Positions 38,001-50,367 of a stretch of DNA of 64,000 bases are shown in pieces. This DNA is from Pogonophryne albipinna (lineage: Eukaryota; Chordata; Actinopteri; Perciformes; Artedidraconidae): positions 18,687,534 through 18,751,533 of the forward strand of contig CM053256.1 of NCBI GenBank assembly GCA_028583405.1, read 5' to 3'. Positions within the stretch are counted from its first letter, which is position 1, and each line of letters begins with the position of its first letter. Below the pieces are notes generated by a model. The model was not told the origin of the DNA. It did no database searches and worked only from the letters and a program-made list of their open reading frames with translations. The position numbers and the translations under genes were made by a program.

Positions 38001-40680
38001 ACCTCAACAATGGAATTATGATCAGTGGAAATGGCCATGACATGTCTCCTTTAATTACATTTGACTCGAGTGTTTCGTCAACTTAATGTGTTGCTTAAAA
38101 TAATACTTCTGCATACAGTATGTGACACTGTAAGTGTTGCACGGCCAGATACGGCCCAAGAAACTGACTCAGATAAGGAAATATATGATACATTATGATG
38201 TGATATGAATGATAATGGGACACATCGACATCTGCACTCACAGTGCCGTGGACTGTACGTAATGTTACTTGGTCCGGTTACTTGTGTTGTGGCAGATATT
38301 TAAGAAAGCTTTCTTAACGCTGATGTTATAATAGTCAGATTGCTCTGAAGATGGGAGGTGATATTCTATTAATTTTCACATTCACACAGTCAGTTGATTT
38401 TTACCGGCCGTCTTTCCTGCAACGGCAGCTTTTCTGTATTTCCTTTATCCTGTAATACGACTTGATCGCTTTAAACTCCGCACACTGAGCTCTGATTGGT
38501 CAGCAGACAGTGATCTCTTAGCCTGCAACCTAACCTGCTCCGGAGCAGGTTAGCCGCTCAGCATAAGTTACCATGGAGATCTAGCCCGCTAAAAAGAGAA
38601 CCAGCGTCGTAGGGCCGGAAACCCTGAGTTTTCCCTGAAGTTAGCCCGCCAAGCGAAAATCCGGCTTCGTAGTACAGGCCTCTGGTTTAGAGAGTTAGTT
38701 TGTGTATCGACACATTTTTCGTTTTAAATTGTTCCAAAATCTACAATTTCTTCCTCTGAAGAAAAAATGCTAACTATGAACCAAACAATACTGGTGGGTT
38801 GTAGTACTTCATTGCGATGCTGTACCTAAATGAGAACTGAACATTTTTGACTAAATTATCTTGTAATATTTAGCTGCTTGAAACCAACTGCTCACACATG
38901 TCAAGTATTAAAAGGGCTTTAGTATGACAAAGTCCTAACCTTAATACACAAGTATTATGGTATTGTGTTTTTTTTGCGTTTTCCGAAAATGTCATATTCT
39001 GGAAGATATTAAGACTTTGTTTGAAGCGGTGTACTTTTCATATTGCAAATTGAAAATGCACCCTTTAAATTAAAAGGATTCATAAAAGGACCTAATGAGC
39101 TTGGATATACAAATACAAACTTTTTCCAAAGAACATGTATTTATTTAGGGGTGAAATCAGTTACAAAAGGAAAAAAGAGGAATACTGTGTCTAGTGACCT
39201 CTGCTACTGTAGACAATGTGTCAATATACCAGTATTTTGTGATGTGTTGAGTTTCTATTGCATTTATAATACAGTATACACTCAGCTCCCAGTTTATTAG
39301 GGATATACAAAAATGTATCATACCTTTATGACGATTATAATGTGTAGGTTTTTTTAAACTTAAATGGTTTATTGAAGACAGGTGTTTAAATCAACATGTG
39401 GGTCGTATTGTTGGCAGAAATGTGTTGAATGTTACTGTCTTACATTGACAAGTGTTTCTAGTTTGTCGTCTCCCCTTTTTAATACAATTTGCCTTTTTTC
39501 TAGGCACACATTTAAATTGGTCATAGTAGGAAATAGTTATAATAATGTTGTTCGATTAAAATGTCTCAGGGTCTTTTGAAGATCAAATTTATTTTTCGAA
39601 TAAAACTTTGATGCCAGGGGATTAGACCATTCTTTTTCAGTGAGGTAAAAATGAAGAGCTTTTTTTTCAGAAGAGCATTTAACCCAATGTAGCAGGAAAA
39701 AATACAGGTGATTTTTCAAAGGAGGGTTAGTGAGCCAGTATGCATAATGTCAATGACCTTGAACTGCTTCACCACAACTTGTTCATATATTTGAGTAGAC
39801 CTGATCTATTGCTGCTTAGACATAGTCAAAATGTCTAGTTTAATACAATAATAGTCAAAATGTCTAGTTTAATACATTAAACATCATGCTTATTGACGTT
39901 AAAAGTATTGACTTGGACTGGACACATGTGCAAATATACTATATTGTATACATGATGTACATGAATTAACCTAGGCTTTTTTATTGCTAAAATAGTTAAG
40001 AGTAATGTCGCTATTAATAAAAATAGCACTAACATCCTATATAAGTAGATAAAAACCAAACAAATAAACACAAACCAATGTTAAACTTTTTTTTTTTAAA
40101 TGGTGTCTTGTCAGGTGTAATTGTTACCTGCAAACTTGAAGCAAGATAAACAAGTGTGTACCATTTTTAATTGAGTTGGACTTTTGTAAAGGAAAATATG
40201 CTTTATCAATCGCACAGATGGACACACACCTTCAACTTTTTCGACACAGATCTCCTTGGCTTTCTCCCTCATCATTTTGGGGATAAGGACATCGGTCTCC
40301 ACATGTCTCAGGTGGATCTCATCTGAGAAGGGAGGGCAAACAGAGACACAGGTAGACCATCACAACCATGGTGGGCATTATCATTATGACGACGTTTAAT
40401 GATTATAGAATACACGTTATACTATTATTGCATAGGTACTGGACATATAACCTAATGGATACGCAAAGAATAATGTATGAATTACAAGTGCGTAGAGATA
40501 ACCAGTTGAATATGTTGCTAGCTAACGTTAGCTACACGAGCCCACATAACATTGAGAAGTCTTTCCTGAATGCACGAGGCTGAATAAAGCTGTGTAAAGA
40601 TCGACACAGCGTGTATACTTAGCTAACGCTATGCATTCAGAAGAACAGAAATGTTGTATACCTGTTTTAATTTTCTCCAT
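32042..40680 (-). CDS. cmc1: CMC1, twin-CX9C mitochondrial COX assembly protein (4 coding exons, 107 aa)
   Basis: Minus-strand coding exons: 40680-40662, 40322-40230, 32413-32323, 32162-32042. They total 324 bases, 107 aa plus stop, matching the usual size of about 106 aa. All introns are GT-AG; phases 1, 1 and 2 join cleanly. The LRHVETDVLIPKMMREKAKE stretch (residues 11-30) is the CMC1 signature. Cys32-X9-Cys42 and Cys54-X9-Cys64 form the twin CX9C of a CHCH fold. The basic tail ends KQKLPTSM. The family is imported into the mitochondrial intermembrane space and stabilises newly made COX1 during cytochrome c oxidase assembly. Exon 1 codes only six residues plus one base and was placed from its ATG and the CAG|GTATAC donor. 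Intron 2 (32414-40229) is 7.8 kb and full of transposons. The gene is convergent with azi2. Confidence 0.94.
34755..36479. mobile_element. DNA element with CAGGGTTC ends in cmc1 intron 2
   Basis: CAGGGTTCATAC at the left pairs with GTACGAACCCTG at the right, and both ends have TTTTCCATGACTT-type repeats. AACTAT lies directly outside both ends (34749-34754 and 36480-36485), a likely 6-bp target duplication. No transposase is seen. It contains the nested element 35270-35963. Confidence 0.75.
35270..35963. mobile_element. hAT non-autonomous element with internal tandem repeats
   Basis: The ends CACTGGTGTAAAG and TATACCACCTCTG are flanked by TGTATAGC (35262-35269) and TTTATAGC (35964-35971), a 7-of-8 match. 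From about 35730 to 35930 a unit of about 35 bases with AGTACAAGATCTGAGTACT is repeated about five or six times. Its sequence resembles a widespread fish repeat rich in TACTTTACT. Confidence 0.78.
36626..38694. mobile_element. hAT-like element (2.07 kb) in cmc1 intron 2
   Basis: The left end CAGGGGTCGGCAA and right end TACAGGCCTCTG are flanked by exact 8-bp GTTTAGAG at 36618-36625 and 38695-38702. The two ends match only over the first bases, so the element may be chimeric. It shares inverted sequence with 6361-6640 and carries the TTAA element 37285-38050. Confidence 0.7.
37285..38050. mobile_element. TTAA-target element (766 bp) with a visible empty site
   Basis: AGGAGACATGTCATG and its inverse form the ends, flanked by TTAA at 37281-37284 and 38051-38054. 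The related sequence at 6541-6640 (inverted) reads straight through with a single TTAA, so it shows the site before insertion. The right half (37815-37975) carries part of the S'-P junction found in the array at 2100-2340. No transposase is seen. Confidence 0.92.
38703..40229. other. Rest of cmc1 intron 2, nothing recognised
   Basis: AT-rich sequence with short reading frames only, apart from the duplication at 39824-39880. The other part of this intron, 32414-34754, likewise shows no gene or clear repeat border. Confidence 0.5.
39824..39880 (+). repeat. Tandem duplication of a 29-base unit
   Basis: AGTCAAAATGTCTAGTTTAA occurs at 39824 and again at 39853, in cmc1 intron 2. Confidence 0.8.
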
Positions 40681-40740
40681 TGTAGTGCTGATTCTCAATT
40701 TCTCATAACATTACAAAACTAACCCTTGTGTTGTGACCTC

Positions 40741-40810
40741 TCAAAACACTTCCGCTTACGCAGTTACGCAGCGTAAGAAACTACATATCCCAGACTCACA
40801 CACGGACGTT
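40741..40810 (-). promoter_or_regulatory. Probable cmc1 promoter elements (ETS/NRF-2-like and ZNF143-like)
   Basis: About 70-115 bases upstream of the cmc1 ATG lie CACTTCCGC at 40747-40755 (GCGGAAGTG on the gene strand, an ETS/GABP core) and ACTACATATCCCAGA at 40780-40794 (close to the ACTACAATTCCCAG motif bound by ZNF143). Both are common in promoters of nuclear genes for mitochondrial proteins. Function is inferred from position and motif only. Confidence 0.5.
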
Positions 40811-40915
40811 AGAGAGGGGCGCTGGAGAGGGGGCGATTCAGCTCTTTGGTCCTTCCTGTTGAGAAATTACGTTTTTATTATTTTGTCCTTACTTTCCATC
40901 CATTATAGTGCTGAA

Positions 40916-40918
<3 letters not shown>

Positions 40919-40951
<33 letters not shown>

Positions 40952-40980
40952 TAATAATGATGATGAGGATGATAATAATC
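40919..40980 (+). repeat. ATA/ATG trinucleotide repeat
   Basis: Repeated ATA units pass into imperfect ATGATA units, about 240 bases upstream of the cmc1 start codon. Confidence 0.9.
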
Positions 40981-41635
40981 AAGGTTATAATTGTAATTGT
41001 ACTAATAATTCTGTTTGAGGTACAATGTGGGATGATAACAATAAAGCTTTTTTGTTATTAAGCTTCAATCTTTTCTTGATGTGAAATTGTTGAGTTGTAA
41101 AATGTGTTATGAGCCTAAGTGAGGACCAGTGTTTCCTTCCAATAACCATTATAACATTACTTTTAATAACATTTAAATTGAATATTATTAAATGATTGTA
41201 TAAATCCTTTGCTAATGTCAAATGATTTGCTCTACAGGAGGAAGCACTCTAACTCATACCCTCACCAATTCAAGAAGATTCCAAATATGGCTGGAATTAC
41301 TATAGCTGTAATGTTGCCAGATTTGTTTTGACTGATGCTATAATAACCTAGAACTTTACCCTGTCTTTTTTCATGCTATATAAAACATGATTTTATTATT
41401 TGTTATTTGAAGCACCTGGCATTAGTGGAAAAAGGCCTGAATGATGGGGAAAGTATACTCCGCTGTGACTACAGCAACATCCAGCCATGTCTGTGAGCCT
41501 CCACCACAGACTGCATGTCGTGCCGCTAAGCCTGACCACAGTCAGTTGTGTGGAGGACTGGCTGTCTAGATCCCATGCAAGGAGGACCCACCTGTTCAGT
41601 CAAAGCGACAGGTACACCTCGCAGACACACCCACC

Positions 41636-41655
41636 CACACACACACACACACACG
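41636..41655 (+). repeat. Short CA repeat
   Basis: A run of CA dinucleotides. A perfect T-box half-site core, TCACACCT, follows at 41673-41680. Confidence 0.8.
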
Positions 41656-44600
41656 CCTTGAAGCACCCCGTATCACACCTCCTGTTAGACTACAGTATGA
41701 AACAGGCGTAAGCTACTCATCTGCATATCCAAACCACACACACCCAGTGCGCCTTCACAAATCACACACACCCACACACACCATCAGCGAAGGGGATATA
41801 GAGTTGTTTTCGCATGTCTGCCTGAAGTTCTCACGGCTCTCTGACCCTAGCGATAAAGCTGTCACTTTACCTCTGTGTAGGAGTACATTCCTTTTATCTA
41901 CAAATCAAAGGCGAACAAGAAAAAAACAATGGTTTCTACAAGAAAAAATACTCCTTCAACAGTTACCACAGGCCTTCACCTGTGTGCACTTCATACTATG
42001 TTTGTTTTTTCCCCCCCCAGAATATAGACACATACAACAGATGGACACACCACACACATCTCCAAGCCCAACCAAACACCTCCCAGACAGCACACTCTTG
42101 TGTTCCATCCCTCCTGACACCAGGTGGGCATCTGCAGATTTGAATATCTGCAAATCTTTCCAAGATCTTGCACTAGCCAAGTTAAAACAGCAGACCAGAG
42201 CCAAGTGGAGCACAGATGATTGCACAACCAAACCACATCCAAGGGAAATGTCTATACTATACAAAATATATTTTATTTAGCAAATAATATGTCTAAGAAA
42301 TCCAATGTAGGTATTTTCTACTAAACTCATAGTTGAAACCACAATATTCACAAATCTGATCAAATATCAAATTATGACCCCTGATATTAATGCTGTATAC
42401 GTTAAAATGGAAATAGCATTTTAGGGGTCACAAAGAAAATCAGATTACTTAATGACAGGTTTTTTTTTTTCATTTTTCTCAAATGCATATGGAAATATAG
42501 TAAACAGAAATAATGAATAAGGAAGACTTATTTTGTATTAAGTGACCAAACCAAGTGATTTTAATGGATTATAATGTTTTGCCACTTTTAAATAAAAGGG
42601 TTCATAATCTTTTATCGAAAAACAATAAAACAAATATTGCATGTTTTTCTATTGGGCGCACAATGTAGTGTGTGTCATTTACATTTATGTTAATATGTTA
42701 TGTTCTCACTGTTCCTTATCATTTGGTGAAGAGACCAAATAGTTATTGCAAGGGAACCTTTTTTAATGCAAAAGCCAAATTGATATTATGTGATTTTAAT
42801 TAATTTACCAATGTAACTGACTTGACTTACAATGCCGGACAATCAGTCTCTGAAGCAATTACATTTTGTAAATCCTGCAAGTTCAGCCTTTAAGGACAGA
42901 AATCTTAACAGTATTTTTGATTTTCAGTTAAGCAAAGATATTCCCACAAATGTTTACTTTGGTCCATAAAATACAGTATAAAAAAGCTATGAATGATATG
43001 TCTTGAGAAGAAGGCAAGTGAGCAAGCATCAAGTCCAGTTGGCTCTGTGGTGGAAGCTGCTCGCTGCCCCAGGTATCGTGCTGGCTTGTATGGCAGGGGC
43101 ACGGGCTCCCAACACTGATCCAATATTACCCGAGCAGCAGGACCCCATGAACCTGGCAGAAGGAGGTTAGCAAAGTTAAACCCTCTTACTACTTGCCTCA
43201 CTGCTCAGGGACAACCACCAGCTCCTCCAACTGTCCACTGAGCACGGCCCCTGTCAGAGAATGTCGAGGGGTCATATACACTGACACTTATCGCACTTAT
43301 AAGTCTCAAGATAAGCAGTTATTTGTGTATGATATGATTTTTTTATAAGCAAAGTCATGTAAAATTCCCCCAAAGCAATGTTAAAGTCGAGGTAAACAGC
43401 AAAGATAATGGTTTTATTATTAACACGATACATTTTAACATATAGGAATTTAATAACTCATTGATCCTGAAAGTCATTTGGATAAGCATACTGACTGAAA
43501 CAGACTGTGTTTTTCTAAAGCCTCCTCTCAAGCCAGCGAGTAGGAGTAGGTGTGTTCTGATTTCCTCTGTGCTGCCTTAGTCCCCCACTCCTCCAGCTCT
43601 GTGTCTTCCAAGACGTCGTACGGCCGGCAGATGGGGCATAGAGATGAGATTTGAGAGAGTGTTTAAGCCCGAGCCATGGGGAGCCTCTTCAGGGTCAGTG
43701 GAGAGCAGATAATCCAACGACTCAGGTGAGGGGATTACACACCTACAGGCAGACCTATGCTGTTGGGTCCTGCTGTGGAGCACCTTACACAGGTCACCCC
43801 TGTGAAATTTGGCGGTGGTAATTGTAGTCAATGTCAAGTCACTGCATTTTGATGTTAGATTGACTCTCAGCTTGGCGGATTCACCTTCCCTTGTAGCTGA
43901 CCTTTATACTGATTTATGACTATATGTAAATATTCTGTTGAAAGAGTCGTGGTGATGTGTGATGGAGTTTGATGGTGGAAGCAAGCATGGCTTCCAAAAA
44001 ATCCAAAATGTTTACATTATCAGCAATAAATAATAATAAAGCTTTTTAACCAGACCTGATATGTATCACAGAAGTAGAAGAATAATACTTAGTTTCTTTT
44101 TAAATTAGGATGTCAATAACTAACTCCAGCAAACCTGATTTGAAGCATCAACAGCTAGGTTAAATTAAATAGACTGAGACATTTATTAAAATGGTAATCC
44201 CCAAATTCAAAGATATGAGAGAGAAACACATATTTCTGGGCAGAATCAAATTAAACAATATCCAATTGGGTCATACATACATGCTCTTTTGCTTTTTCGG
44301 TCATGTTGGCACCACCCAAGCAATGTCAGGATGCATTTCCTCTCAAGCAAGTGAAGGGGTGTGCCACTGTGCCACAATCTGCACCCGCTTCTCAGGCAGG
44401 CTAAACCCTTTGACACCACCGTTTTTAATTAAAATTACATTAGGAGTAATCAGCCAGAAGAGTTGGGGATGGAGGTCAGAGGCATCAAGGGAGGGCTGGG
44501 TGAGTGGAGGCCTGATTTGCATAGATGATAAAGGGGGAGAGTTTGACCCTAAATCAGTGATCTCTGCTGCAATGGTTAGGGTTAGATGTTGCTATTTTCA

Positions 44601-46254
44601 TGCCTGGATAGCTTGTGGTTGTGTCATCTTTTTGTGGGGATTTCTACATTTGAAAAAACAGGAATAACAATACTGTAGGCAAATATACTATTTTTTACTA
44701 ATATGTATTAATGCGCTGTACACCGAACTAGCAAATGTGATAATTAGTAGAGAGTTAATGAGATTAAAGTTGGATAACTTCCTCTAGTTTCTGCAATATT
44801 CTCCTATCCTGTTCTGACATTCTCAGTGGTGATTCAGTCCAATTAACTTGTTGAAAGGCTTCTCTCTTTAAAAAGAGGCACATCTGGCTTTCTCGCTGCA
44901 TCTGAAAAAGAGGAAGACCAAATGTTAATATGACTTCCTTCTTCCCAGAAACAGGAGAGGGCTGAAGAGAGAAGGCTACAAAGACCCCATTCGTTCTCAC
45001 TTGAGGGGCTCTCGGCAAGGTAATTATAAGCTTTATGAAAGTACACAGCAAAAAGCGGAAGAAACCCACCAAAAGAATGGAGAGACAGGAGAAGAAAATT
45101 ACTTTTCCCCCTCTGCCTTCGCTTTATGGCCCTGTTAACAAGAGACGAGGCGGCAATGGATGGAGGAGGACTTCTTCAGGAGGCATCCCGGGGCTTTTTG
45201 CGGCGAGGCAAACAGCGTCGAGGGAGAGCATTCAGCCCTTCTTCTGTTTCTCCCATTCATTAAGGCAGCAAACCTTTGACCACTCTACAATGACCAGAGT
45301 TTCCCCTCATTACATGGTCCATCTTGATGAAAAGATGAAGAGGACAGAGGCGAGGAGAGCAGAAATAAAGACCACACTATTTGAATAGGGGTTTGGTATA
45401 GAATCCACTAGCACTAAACAACACCAAAGAGAACATCTTGTCTTTCGATCAAGTTTTTTTTCCCTATCTTTCTCCCCTTTCTTTTCTAGAATATGATCCT
45501 CTCTAGGCTTCTGTACCCACATTGCCTACACTGTGCTGAGTGTCTGAATGTGGTTAATTATCTAAAAGGAAAAGTTTGTACCTGTTGAAAAGCTGTCTTT
45601 GGTTGCCTGGCTTGTTAATGCCAACAAAAAGCAGCCATAGTGAATGGTCAGAGGACACCACATGCTGCGGGAGCCTTTCAGACATGTCCCTAATAAGAAT
45701 GCCGTGCCTCTGAATGCATCCGGGGGAGAGGAAGATGGGTAAGAAGGAGAAAAGAAAAGAAAGGGGAAAAACATCTTTTTACCTCTCCATCTATAATTAC
45801 TCCAAATGAAGAATAGGCTGAAGAAATGGCCCGGGAGACTTTCCATTATGACAGAAAAAAAACATCAAGAAGACAAAGCACAAGATCGATAGATTTTTTA
45901 ATGGATAAAAGACACATTTTTATAGCATCTCAGAAGTAAGAAAGTGCATTAGTGTGCATATGTTTGTGTGTGAGAGTGTGTGTGCTCAGGTAAAATTACA
46001 TTTGTGATTTTGAAAAATATACAAAAGCGCTGTCCAGACGCCATTATATTCACTCTATGAGTCCTCAGTCACTAAGCTTCAGTATGCAGATACAACAGGA
46101 AGATTTGCTTTTTGCATGCAATGCTCAGAGACCTTCATAATTATTGCTCCCAACATTATTCTCTCTTTTCTCCTCTTCATGTCATCTGATGAAATGCATC
46201 CCTGAAGCAAGAAGAGGTCTGCCTCTTTCCTCTATGGTGTTACAGGGAAATGTC

Positions 46255-46435
<181 letters not shown>

Positions 46436-47203
46436 CCCGCTGACCTGGGTGGAAGTGTGCTCTCGTGCTATAAATGCTTTCACACTCTCACAGGGTGTGT
46501 GCCGGTGAGGCTCAGAGTTAAAGCTTTGCCGGCAGTGTTCAACTTGTCATCGAGGCCCTTCGCACCTTAGAATAATTCACTAACAAACACACACAATGTG
46601 CAAGGTGTTGCAAAAAACTGAAATATGTTAGAATTTCAGTGGACACAAGGGTTGGGGTCTGGATCGGGCTTCAAGTTGATATTGATTAAATTCCGAATTG
46701 AAGGTTTGACGCACACTTTTTAAAATATATATTAGCCGAGATCAATCCACACCTAAACTATGTTTTCCAAATCAAAAATGTTTATCTTGACTTGTGGTTC
46801 TTGACTGTTGACTTATCTGTACCTTTTCTGTGTGGAATTGTTAAAAGATAAAGCTTAAGAAATGCAGTAATGACTTACATTTGACTGGATGTAAACTTAT
46901 TTTATATATCTTAACTTTAAAAGACTCATTTGCTCAGCTTCTATTCCACCACCACAATATGAAAAGGCTATTTTGAAACCTGTTATTTGTCGATGATCCT
47001 CTGTGAGAAAAGTACTAGCACTGAAGGTTTCTGAGCCATTGACAGTGATTTTATAGGATCAGTAAGTGTGTGTATGTCATATATAATAATTTACACTCAA
47101 AATTGTGAAAAATACACCTTGCAAAGGATGATGCAAATCAGGCCCCTATCTAAGAGCAGCATGTTTATTCAATATAGACTTGTTGTCACTACACGCTGTG
47201 CAT

Positions 47204-47287
47204 CTGTGTGTGTGTGTGTGTGTGCGTGCGTGCATGCGTGCGTGAGTGTGCGTGTGTGTGTGTCTGTGCGTGCATGTGTGCGTGAGA
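47204..47287 (+). repeat. Imperfect TG/CGTG repeat
   Basis: TG units mixed with CGTG and CATG variants. Confidence 0.9.
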
Positions 47288-47716
47288 GGGGGATAGTGTG
47301 GGGGTACGGAGGAACCCGGGCCTCACACAGGGGATAGGTGCTAAAATATACAGCGAGAAAAACTGTGAATGTGACAGCTGAGCAATAGGGTGCATAGGGA
47401 GGAGTTGTGTTTCGTAGACAATGACAATCTATTTTTACTATCAGTAGTGGTATATATTTTCATCAGAATACGAATGTATCGTCTGCAAATTGTTTTTTGA
47501 AATGCTTTCTGTTGCACATTTTATTTTTGTTTTGGAAGTACCGTAGAGGGAACGTTATTCATCCTCAAAATCCTTTACATTTTTATTGTACCAAGTGTGG
47601 ACCTGTAGTGCAAATATAAATAAAGTGTGTTTATGTCCTTGCACTGTATACAATTCCCCTTTTTATTATCTTTCCAATTTCTACTGCATAACTCCTAGCG
47701 CTCCTAAAGTAAGCAA

Positions 47717-47766
47717 ACACACACACACGCACACACTCACACACTCACATAAACACACACACACAC
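47717..47766 (+). repeat. Imperfect CA repeat
   Basis: CA units with CACTCA and CATAAA interruptions. Confidence 0.85.
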
Positions 47767-50314
47767 GAGTGCAAAGGGGGCAGCCTCTCAATTATCAACC
47801 TCTCTCCACCCCTCTCAACACCTCATGATTCTCTGTTAATGACTGGATTAAAGCTCTGATTAAGATGCACTTAACCCATAAACAGCAGTCCCCATTCACA
47901 TTCCGTCGAAAAGCCAATTAAAACAAGCCAAGACTTCAATTAAGACTGACAAAGGCCAGACAATATCAGAGGTTTTGCGGTTCTAGAGGCTTTTTTTTAC
48001 TGCCTAGAGCAAAGATGTGGATCATTGAATTCAGGGCTGGTGATATTTTGTATTATATTTTTTCTGGACCAAGAGTGTGTATGTGTCAAACACAACAATT
48101 AAAGCACAAAATGGTTCTAGGAGGGAAGAGATGTCATATGTATTTTAAGATATTACAAAAGATTAAATTGTCTCCACGTCTTCATTATATGTCAGTTTGA
48201 CTTACACTCATTTTCTTATTTCTAGTTATTTCCAAGAAAATGCATTAAGTGATCACTGAAACATGACAAAAATCCTACATTTGTATTTGACAAGAAGAAA
48301 ATGAACAGGGTAAATATGAATCAAGGTGAATTTTAAAGATCTAGAAATAATCCAGAGATTATTATGTCTGTTTAGCTGCTTACTTTTGATCTTTTGTAGT
48401 GGTAAACAAGGGATTCCGACTGTTGCCTTCCCAACAGTTACCAACTCATACGGACATTTTTTACTTACAAACTTCTAAACAAAGCCGATTAATTAACTCT
48501 CAGGCTTATACCTCTGAACCATAAAGAGCTTACAAATTACCTTGGGGGAAGTGATTACAACCATGGAAAACAATAAATCAATCAATGAACCTAATGAAGC
48601 CTGCGTGCCGTCACTGGCATTTCGCTGGTACTCCCAGTCATCTGTGGAATAACAATTGGAAGATGGGAGATCATAGTTAAATTGTTAATCATAATGTGAT
48701 ACCACAGTCAGCAGATTCCCCATATGAGGACAAAAAACATGCTCAGGGTCCTGCCTGCCGGCTCAAAGAGAGGACATAATGCAGAACATATTCTTTCCAC
48801 GTCACTAGAGAGAGGGACACTCTTCTAAAAGACACAGACAATGTATTACTTGTTTTTCTACCATTTTGATGCTACACTGTAGATCTAGTAATTCTGTATA
48901 GAGTGGTGCAGTGATGACGTATTTTGTAGGCCAGACTCTGAAGTTTGAATCGAAGGGGTCCCTCAACAAAAATAAATTGGATTTCACATTGGATTTCGGT
49001 ATATTGCAGAAAATAAGCGTTGTGGCCAACACAAGTTTATGATATACTTAACATGTTTTGCTCAGCAGGATAATCTTCAAATATTAACACCACTTTGTCA
49101 TTTTAGTTTTTTGGAGTAAATGCCATTGGCAGAAATAAAAGCTTACGTAATGCTTACAACTAACTACATGATGGTCGCATGGCTGCGCATCACCACCGCT
49201 CAACTCAAGGCGGACTCATGTCGGCATGATGACGTTTAGCAGTCTCACTTAGCCACTTGTTTTTAACCACCATTTTTATGACACATAAGATTGGACATTC
49301 ACGAGTGGAGTATCTACTCGCATATTTCATGTCGTAGAACAAAACTGGCAAATCTCTTCAGCTCGTGTTAACCATTGTTAGGGACCATTGAGTATAGAAA
49401 CAGGACACAGGACTTGTTTAGAGAAACTGGGTTTTTTTATTTACCCAAACATTCAAACACATTATAAACCAAGAATCTTTAATAACTAAGCCTATAAAAG
49501 AGGTCAACAGAAAATAACTCTAATAAGTAAAACAGTAATAAACAGGTGTTACCTGAACAAACTGAGAAACAAGGAACATAATGGCTTGGCCAAACCAAAT
49601 AGAGAACAAGGGGTAAATAAGATTAATACAATACAAAAGGACACAACACCACAATTCCCCCTTTGACAAGGAAGCATGTGGTTTGGCCCAATTGAGCCCA
49701 ATTGGCTGCTTTCAGTTTGTATGAGTCCTCAGGTCTTCAGCCTCAGCCACACCTTTTGCTGAACCAGGAAGTAACCACCCCAAACGTCTAAGGTAATTCA
49801 AAGACAAATACAGTTATTAATACAAACAAATACTTGTGTTGGTTGGGCTTAAATGTGTGAAAATAAACGAAATACTGTCAAGTTACAAGCAAATATAAAG
49901 TTTACCATTTAAATCATATGTGTAGTGTTAATTGTTGTGGTTTACTGAAACTGAAATGAGTTAAACTAGTGGAAGTGAGGTTGCAATGTAATTTATTTAC
50001 CCTGCGTGGCTGTGGCCATCACACCATAAACCTTATTTCACTGTAAACGGTTAAAAAAAGAAGACTTTGAAATGAGGAAACCGACACGGTAAAAGGCCAT
50101 TTCTGGGTTTTATACAGGCTCAGTGAGAGGAGAAGCAGAACCAAGTGTAATGAGAGAATTGGTGAAATGCAGTAATTCTGACCCAAACTATTTATTCTCA
50201 CGAAATCTCACCTATGTATCTTTATAAAGGTAGTTGGCCAATCAGTAGTGTCTAAATAACATAATGTCATGCTCTATTAAAAGCCTCTAGGGATTTTCTT
50301 TAAATTGAGATCAG

Positions 50315-50367
50315 AGGTCATCCTTGTGGTGAGTATGTCCATCACATACTCACCACAAGGATGACCT
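50315..50367. repeat. Perfect 24-bp inverted repeat with a 5-base loop
   Basis: The left arm 50315-50338 starts AGGTCATCCTTG and the right arm 50344-50367 ends CAAGGATGACCT. All 24 positions pair; the loop is CCATC. RNA from either strand would form a 53-base hairpin. It is too short and too perfect for a typical animal pre-miRNA, and could come from a template-switch mutation. Confidence 0.95.

Noticed and set aside
41747..42280. 177-codon open frame
   Set aside because: Its content comes from CA-rich and low-complexity sequence, with no known family and no splice or poly(A) context.
44191..44667. 158-codon open frame
   Set aside because: No recognised domain. It may be chance, although the region could be conserved non-coding DNA.
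50315..50367. microRNA gene
   Set aside because: The stem is perfect but only 24 bp with a 5-base loop, shorter than animal pre-miRNAs, and pairing does not extend outward. Reported only as a palindrome.
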